Assembly: GCA_036897485.1 (NCBI GenBank)
Contig: JAYMTF010001100.1
Coordinates: 1-26,350 of the forward strand
Length of the DNA: 26,350 bases
Direction: 5' to 3'
From: Pelargonium nanum
Lineage: Eukaryota > Streptophyta > Magnoliopsida > Geraniales > Geraniaceae
The notes beneath the pieces are model-generated. The model had not been told where the DNA came from. It searched no databases and saw only the letters and a program-made list of their open reading frames with translations. Below are positions 20,601-26,350 of the stretch, in pieces. The position numbers were made by a program, and so were the translations under genes. Position 1 is the first letter of the stretch, and every line of letters begins with the position of its first letter.

Positions 20601-22727
20601 TAACCCAATTTAAGCACAAGAAATTATGATAGAGTAATAGCATATCATTGGACAGTAGAACAAATAGGAAAATGAAAGTATCTTTATATTGCTAGTAACA
20701 AACACCATCGTTTGCCACAAGTTAACAATTCAATATAGAATCTAAGACTTTGATCTATAGGATAATACCTCTATTTTCCAGGTACAAAAGCTTCATGTGC
20801 AGATCGTCAGCAATTGTTTGTGAAGGAAAAGCTGCATTCCCAGCCATTGGGTTCCTCCGCATTTCTCGCTCTAGAACATCGATGCATATCCTGTCTTTGT
20901 TTGCTTCCTGTCCCTGCTCAGTTTTTGCATGATAATCCTTTGGGCGTGTTAACCTCCGGCATATACTAACTGCACTCTGTCCATCCAATGTTAATTCTGA
21001 TGCAGAAGCTCCTTTTGTCAGCAGGGATACTATTACAGATGGCTCCTTACGCATTGCAGCAATATGGAGTACAGTGTAACCCCGAGAGTTTCGAAGGTTA
21101 ACATCAGCAAGACCCAGACCCACCACCTCGGAGACAATCTTGGGATCACAGTAGGCTGATGCATAATGAAGAGCATTGGCTTCATCTAAGGTAATATTAG
21201 ATTCACTAAGAAGAAGTTTCACAAGTTCGACATCATCTGAGTCCAATGCCCTATGTATTCTTTTGATTCTCTTCTCATGCAAGGGATCAGCAGCCACTGT
21301 GTCATGTGCATCATCAGGATTAGCGGGGAGGCGGATACTTTTAATGTTCTTTGCAACTTCATATGGAATTTCTTTCTCAACAGAGATGCTATCAAGATCT
21401 GATCTTGCTACTCTATCAACACATTGATTCAGAAGCTGATTTGACTGACAATGGAAGGCAACCAAAAGAATTGGGATGACATCTTCCACAAGAGCCTTCC
21501 CAACAAAGTTAACAAGCCTCCGCTGCGAAAAAACATAGAGAATGGATTAAGGACTTTTCCTTGGCTATTTTATGCTTAGGATGGTAATATGAAAAAGAAA
21601 GCAACCTAAAATTTTACTTGTACAGTTTATAAAACATAAAGTTGACGTGCTTCTCCAACATTAGTCTATGAAGCTGATTGTTGGACCAAGCTTTGGCCTT
21701 ATTTTAGTATTTTACTTAACGATCATATTAAGCTAAACCATGATAGTAAATCAAATAAATTGCTTACATAGGATCTAAATTGAGATGCAAAATTAAATAG
21801 TTGACAAATAAGGAGGCATTTCACATTTTCACTGCCTATACAAGTGTAAATATAAACACCTAAATCAATAAAGAGAATGAAATGCACCCTTAAACTAACT
21901 ATCACCAACTTTTTAAGTGCTTGAAAGAACCTTGTTCTTCTCTCTAGAAGGATGAATCTGGTATTAAGTATTAACCCACCCAAAGAGAAGAAAGTCATAA
22001 CACTATGTACAAGTAGTGAAAACCATCTATGGAAAATGCAACTTCCTACATCAACCAAACAATAGAGATTTTTTACCCAACACTCACACCTACTCAATTA
22101 TAAATAAGTGGTGTAATCAATGAACATGTAAATTTGCTTTTGACCTGATAGAAACTCAACCACCATAAATAAGATACTAACCTGATAAAGTGAAACCAAC
22201 TCAGGAATTTGAAAAATGAAAGAGGCATACATCAACTCAACAGCAAAACCAATAGCAGGTCTGCATGAATCATGGGCACAAGCATTATCAACACATGTAG
22301 AAACCTCTGGTGGAGAAGGCTTTAGCTTTCCCGTGTACATATAGCTCAAAAATATCAAGAAGGCTTCATATCCAACGTTACCATAAGGCAACAAATCGGC
22401 CATGTTGTACTTAATTTTCCCATCTTTCTCACGAGACCCCTTCTCCTTCTTGAATAGATCTTGGAAAAACTTACTCCTGGCTGACAAAATACATCGGTGG
22501 ACACTAATTGGTGTTCCCTCAACAATGATATCTGCGTCACTAAAATCACAACTGGAATCGACAAGGAGCTGCTCCAAATTGGTACTTAGTTTGTTTAAAC
22601 TGATGACTTCATGACTAGACACTGCTTCAGAACCCAAGTATGGTACGTTATGATTAGTTGAACCATTTGATAAGTGGGATGATGAAGTAAAGCTTAAAGA
22701 AGATGATGGTTCAGCCATATGAGCCAT
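17647..22727 (-). CDS. NPR3: NPR3/NPR4-type salicylic-acid receptor: BTB-ankyrin transcriptional co-regulator, 4 exons, complete
   Basis: Coding exons are 22727-22182, 21522-20769, 20575-20381 and 17918-17647; the join is 1767 nt, 588 aa. Order: BTB/POZ domain (about 60-180) with C2HC zinc ligands Cys145, Cys150, His152 and Cys155; a BACK-like region; ankyrin repeats (about 255-375; ALDSDDVELVKLLL, GYTVLHIAAMRKEP); and the NPR1-like C-terminal domain. The start MAEPSSSLSFTSSSH, the Ala151 where NPR1 has Cys156, and the repression motif VDLNETP (475-481) place it with NPR3/NPR4, not NPR1. Arg433 in LENRV should match the salicylate-binding Arg of NPR1 (432) and NPR4 (419). By family knowledge, NPR3/4 bind TGA factors in the nucleus and repress defence genes until salicylate releases them; they were also proposed as CUL3 adaptors. 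Introns are 659, 193 and 2462 bp, the last full of repeats. A second in-frame ATG at codon 4 is possible. Confidence 0.95.
18546..18599. repeat. Perfect 16-bp inverted repeat (hairpin) in NPR intron 3
   Basis: ATGTTAAACTTGGTGA at 18546-18561 is exactly repeated in reverse complement at 18584-18599. The 22-bp loop itself contains GGCA and TGCC, which can add pairs. The 54-bp structure may be a tiny fold-back element or, on transcription, a stable hairpin in the pre-mRNA. Confidence 0.85.
18656..18851 (-). repeat. AT-rich inverted repeat plus two CCCACATYGGAAA/TATA units
   Basis: At 18656-18720 the motif AATAGCTAATAAC occurs twice and is then inverted. Read on the minus strand, 18851-18731 holds two similar modules: CCCACATTGGAAA followed by AATATATAAG, then CCCACATCGGAAA followed by CTATATAAAG. 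CCCACATCGG followed by a TATA motif is common in LTR-type plant repeats, so a decayed retroelement promoter is my best guess. No LTR pair was found. Confidence 0.4.
18853..19011 (-). pseudogene. Broken fragment of a GH95 alpha-L-fucosidase gene
   Basis: The minus strand encodes, in one frame, EDTLWTVTPRSYTNPNAPEE followed by LALVRKLIDNG-stop-YVDATTSSVKL-stop-GDPS. This matches the conserved N-terminal stretch of plant GH95 alpha-1,2-fucosidases (FUC95A type: NEDTLWTG..., YTNP.AP, VRKLVDNGQY, A..AVKLSG.PSD), from memory. Both stops are single-base changes (CAG to TAG, TCA to TGA). Only about 50 codons are present, in the intron of an unrelated gene, so it is a captured or stray fragment. Confidence 0.7.
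19729..19897. repeat. Fold-back repeat next to the Helitron end
   Basis: The left arm (19729-19760) and right arm (19865-19897) are inverted copies. The core ATTGACAATTTTTT / AAAAAATTGTCAAT is perfect, and the outer parts GTTTTG...CTCCC and GAGAGACAAAAC match imperfectly. About 104 bp lie between. It may be an independent MITE or part of the Helitron. Confidence 0.75.
19921..19948 (+). mobile_element. Helitron 3' terminus
   Basis: CCCGTGCAACGCACGGG forms a perfect 7-bp-stem hairpin with a 3-nt loop. Seven bases later comes CTAG (19945-19948), followed by T. A GC-rich hairpin shortly before a CTRR end, inserted next to T, is the hallmark of a plant Helitron 3' end. The 5' end (TC after an A) could not be located upstream, so the length and content of the element are unknown. 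Confidence 0.75.
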
Positions 22728-23731
22728 TAATCTACTCCAGAAGTTTAAGCCCTAACAAATTCAATAGCATCACTTACCGATATTTGAAGCCACCATGTAC
22801 AAGTGATGCAAGTGAAAGAGAGTCCCAACCCGAGATGCTAACTAAAGAATGTGCTACGCTACTGCTAAGTAATGACCCTAGTAATTGCTTATAGGAAGAA
22901 CCTATGTCAGAAGAGTACAATTGTAAGATAGCCAGATTAAGATACAATTTAAATATGAGGACCAAAATAAATCAAGCTTCTGATCCAGCTTATTTGAAAG
23001 TTAAAAGTACAACAATTTAACAGTCAAAATACAAGTAAATTGCACTGAAAATTAGTAAATTACACAAATTCAAATAGTTCTCAGAGGCAAATGCCAAGTA
23101 TAAGCTACAGGTTGAAGAAAAAGGCACTAAACTCACAAAACAGTTTTTTGAAATCGACAAATTGGTATCAAGTAAACAATTGTATAACACAACAACAATA
23201 TACTAAAGAACCCAAAAGTCAACAAAATTTACAGTACCACCAGAAAGGATCAGAAAAAAATATACTCTACAAATCAAACACACAATCAATCAACACTCTG
23301 AGTAATCCACAAATCACCCTCACAAACTTACAAAAATTTGCAACAGGGCGTTGAGGCATTGACTACCCATAATTCAGATCCAACCAAGAAACAGGAAGTT
23401 ACATTCTCCTAAACAGACAAAACCCAGAAGAAAAAAAGCAAATTGGAAGAAACCCAGAAAAAACCCAGATGGTAAAACAGCGAATTGGGTTCTGAGAGAA
23501 GAGAAAACAAAAAAGGGGCAGAGAAAGAGAGAGAATTGAAAATTGAAATGGTGGGTCGGGGGGGATCGGAGAGAGTTCGCTGGAGGATTAAATGAGTAGA
23601 AATGTTTGGTGGCGAAGAAGAGTTAAGTTATGGGTTGGAGATGAAGTCGTTGTTGTTTTGTTTTGTTTGCGATAGGATTGGCGTCAGCTCTCGTTGCTGG
23701 GCTTTCATTACGTCTCCAATGGCGTGCGTCA
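22728..23731 (-). other. Probable 5' leader region of the NPR gene, possibly with an intron
   Basis: On the minus strand 23600-23400 is pyrimidine-rich (CTCTCTCTTTCTCTGCC), as plant leaders often are. A donor-like TTTTT|GTAAGT near 23331 and an acceptor-like TTTGTTAG near 22754 could remove a leader intron of about 580 bp. An upstream ATG at 23370 opens a 16-codon frame (MGSQCLNALLQIF...) crossing that donor. None of this is certain without transcripts. Confidence 0.35.
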
Positions 23732-23766
23732 CAGTTTGTTGAAGAAGACAAAGACTCCATTTTATA
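23682..23766 (-). promoter_or_regulatory. Candidate NPR core promoter: TATA box and two TGACG motifs
   Basis: On the minus strand TATAAA lies at 23766-23761. Downstream of it TGACG occurs at 23731-23727 and again at 23686-23682, 45 bp apart. TGACG is the core recognised by TGA bZIP factors, the known partners of NPR proteins. A tandem W-box core (TTGACTTGAC) stands on the plus strand at 24328-24337, farther upstream. Confidence 0.35.
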
Positions 23767-24373
23767 TTTCATTAGTCTTTGCTTTTTGGATTTTCTTATT
23801 TTAAAAAGAAGAAGAAAAAAATATGGTGAGAAAGAGATGTGTTTCATTGACTGCATGGATTCATTATTGGTAGATTTTCCCTAATATTGCATGGAAATAG
23901 CTCATCTAAAAATGAGTGATAGTGATTGACTAACTATAAGTTTAGTCCCCATTTGAGAAATAGTAACAAGCTCGAATCCGAGATCTTAAAATGAATCTAA
24001 AATGCTTAGATCGCTTAGTCCAACAAATTTCGGTGTTATTTGCGTTTTTATAGTTCAATAATTTGTGTTTTGTAATTTTGAGTTTGAAAAATCAAAATCA
24101 TGAAAATGTCAGGATGACAGTGCACAAATTCCTTATCAGCGAGAAGGTCCAACACGTTTTTTACACCTCAGTAGTTCAGAGTACACGTGGACCTTAGTTA
24201 ACAGATTTGTTGACGAATCTAACGGTAGATACCAAATTGGATTCAAAATTATAAATTACGTATCAAATTTAGTAGAATCAAAGTTTAAGCGGGTATCGAA
24301 GTTGCCTTTGATCCCATTATCTTTGATTTGACTTGACTTTATGCCCAAAAAAAGTAAATAAAAATTGGGAAAC

Positions 24374-24621
24374 GTTTGTTTCATGTGTCATTAGTACATG
24401 TGTGATTTATGCGCAACGCGCGCCAATAATAACTTGTAACCACACCAATACATTTTGTAAGTGGTTTACTAAAAAAACGCGCGCCGATAAATTTTTGTCA
24501 CAACGCCAATAGTGTTTGTAACTACTATATTTTCATATCAAAGCGCGAACCAATAAGAATTTATAACCAAATCAGCTGAAGTTTATAATTAAGGTACACA
24601 TGTATCACATATGAAACAAAC
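24374..24621. mobile_element. Inverted-ended element with three CGCG/CCAAT units
   Basis: The ends GTTTGTTTCAT (24374-24384, and inverted at 24611-24621) are perfect; an inner ACATGTGT also repeats in inverse. Inside are three tandem units starting at 24415, 24476 and 24541, each opening with AACGCGCGCC or a close form (AAGCGCGAACC in the third), then AATAA or GATAA, then TTGTAAC- and CCAATA-like boxes. Periods are 61 and 65 bp. No clear target duplication was found, so the transposon class is open. It lies about 650 bp upstream of the likely NPR transcription start. Confidence 0.55.
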
Positions 24622-26350
24622 ACACATGCCAATCTTCTTCTAAAAAAATATATATCTTGTCCCTTCAAGTTTTTTATGGTCATTTACATTTACTAGTTGG
24701 TTCATATAGTTGGGACCTTACTATTTACATAATGGCATAGCACAATACAATTATGAGATTTGAGATAAGAGTTGATATAATTAAATTCACAAATGTCATA
24801 AATGTTGTTTGTGAGCAAGCAAGCATTAGTGAGGCATCTCCTTCTTCTTCCCTATTAATGGGAACTAAGCACAAATGATGCATTGATGTATGAGTGTGTG
24901 TGGCATAGCCATAGCCTTGCCTTTTCTTTTCTTTTCAGCATCTATTTCTCCAACTCAACAATAAATTATACATTTTTGGACTTATTTAGAGTATAATGAC
25001 ATTCATGGCCAACTATAGGTAGAGAGATAGGTAAGTAGAGATGGTAATTAGCTGATTGAATTTTACTTCCTCATTTCCATCACAAATAAACAAAACCACC
25101 CAAACAAAGAAAAAAGAAGAAGAAAATGAGTGTTCTACAAAGTATTTTTAATTATATATGTTTTAATTTTTGTTCTCATGTAAAATATACAATGATGTTA
25201 TGACAAGTGTTGAGCCATATTGACACAGAGGGCCAAATTAAAGAACCCTACAAGCAATGCACACCTTGTACGTCTAGCAACTGAGTCAAGCACTTGAGTT
25301 GTGATCCAACCTTGTTTAATATCTTGAGTCCACCTGAAAACTTCAAATTTAAGCATGCAAATCGTATGTAGAACACACCGTTGAGTGAAACTTAATACGT
25401 GTGTGCCTCGAATTCGAGTTGTGCGTGAGAAAAGAATATTTCTATCACGATGATATGTGCACAATCAAATAAACTGGTGGGCTAAAGAGAGATAATTTGA
25501 GTTATAGCCATCATAAATGAGCCAAAGTATGCTCAAATGAACTAAACAAGGAGATGAATTTTTTTGAAGTATTTAGAAAGTGTATATGTGAATGTGACAA
25601 ATGAATTCACAAAATGAAAAAAAGTTTCCTACCCATCGAGTTGAGGAGGTATTTAAACTCATAATATATATGTGCACAAGACGATGTGACGCTATGAAAA
25701 TATATGCATACTTCTCCTCCCTAGAACACCCACCGAATCATTTTTTTATTGTGAGGACCCAATCATTTTTTATCTCATATCCAAGAACACCCACCGAGCC
25801 TACAAAGTGCTAATAGATATGAGCAGTTCAACCAAAATAGTTTTCCGAACAAGTTTTGAAGAATATTATGAAAATGGTAAAAATTATTACAACTGTAATA
25901 CATGTAGATATAGATCTACTTATAAACAACTAAACATGCCAAAACTTAAAAATAAGTGAACAAAGAAATAAAGCACGTTTTATTTGACCGGTTGTGCAAC
26001 AAACAATGTAGCTTCCTCGTGATCTCCAACGGATATTTATGCATGGCCATGTTGACTTCTTTTGTGACGTTTACAGTTAATTACTAGATAATATCATATT
26101 TGATCCAACGGCGGAGATGGATTGGATTGGTTGGGTCCCACATCTAATGTAATCATTTATTTTCTTACTAATTAAACAATCATCATTTCATTATACAATT
26201 AATCAACACCTAATGTTGTGGTCCCCAACATGTACCTGGACTTTTCATTAAACCATTTATTAATTTTAATATTATGATTGATCATTTAATTTTTTTTAGG
26301 AGGAGGATTCACACATGTATTCTATTTACATGTATTTTCACATGTATTTA
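24622..26350. other. Right-hand intergenic stretch, no gene recognised
   Basis: The longest frame (25198-25464, minus) resembles no known protein. A leader-like stretch ending GAAGAAGAAA at 25115-25124 precedes an ATG with a 25-codon frame (25125-25202, MSVLQSIFNYICFNFCSH...), which I do not recognise. At the very end ACATGTATT occurs three times (26313, 26328, 26340). The last kilobase may be promoter of a gene beyond the window. Confidence 0.5.

Noticed and set aside
25125..25202. 25-codon frame after a leader-like sequence
   Set aside because: The ATG context is good, but the peptide is unknown and short frames are frequent by chance; noted only in the intergenic entry.
25198..25464. 88-codon minus-strand frame
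   Set aside because: No recognised domain and no supporting signals; likely chance.

Overview
This window is nuclear DNA of a flowering plant, most probably a core eudicot. The sequence is AT-rich, genes are split by GT-AG introns, intergenic space is long and carries transposon remains, and every recognisable protein belongs to a plant family. I cannot name the species.

Layout. (1) 550-3238, + strand: a complete seven-exon Rab5-type small GTPase (RABF2/ARA7/RHA1 group, 200 aa). (2) 4000-5436, - strand: an intronless secreted aspartyl protease (478 aa), convergent with the Rab gene. (3) 5501-8224: no gene recognised. (4) 8225-11015, - strand: an eight-exon TLC-domain (TRAM/LAG1/CLN8, TMEM56-like) membrane protein gene whose second coding exon is one base short and out of frame; a non-coding 5' leader exon probably lies near 12442-12640. 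(5) 12905-13620: a fold-back repeat cut in two by a 5'-truncated LINE with a near-perfect 15-bp target duplication. (6) 14720-17499, - strand: a decayed tandem copy of the TLC gene without promoter or last exon. (7) 17647-22727, - strand: a complete four-exon NPR3/NPR4-type salicylic-acid receptor (588 aa) with VDLNETP and the zinc-binding C2HC set. Its 2.5-kb last intron holds several mobile-element traces, including a Helitron 3' end and a broken fragment of a GH95 alpha-fucosidase gene. (8) 23.7-26.35 kb: NPR promoter, a repeat-bearing element with inverted ends, and otherwise no recognised gene.

The gene order Rab5 - aspartyl protease - TLC - NPR3/4 matches, from memory, two duplicated Arabidopsis segments: At5g45130 (RHA1) - At5g45120 (aspartyl protease) - At5g45110 (NPR3), and At4g19640 (ARA7) - At4g19645 (TLC) - At4g19660 (NPR4). 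The window thus seems to hold the unsplit ancestral block. The genes are independent housekeeping or defence genes and not a dedicated pathway. I found no clearly new biological system. The most notable signals are the two complementary broken TLC copies, the datable nested insertions, the GC-AG intron of the Rab gene, and the captured GH95 fragment.
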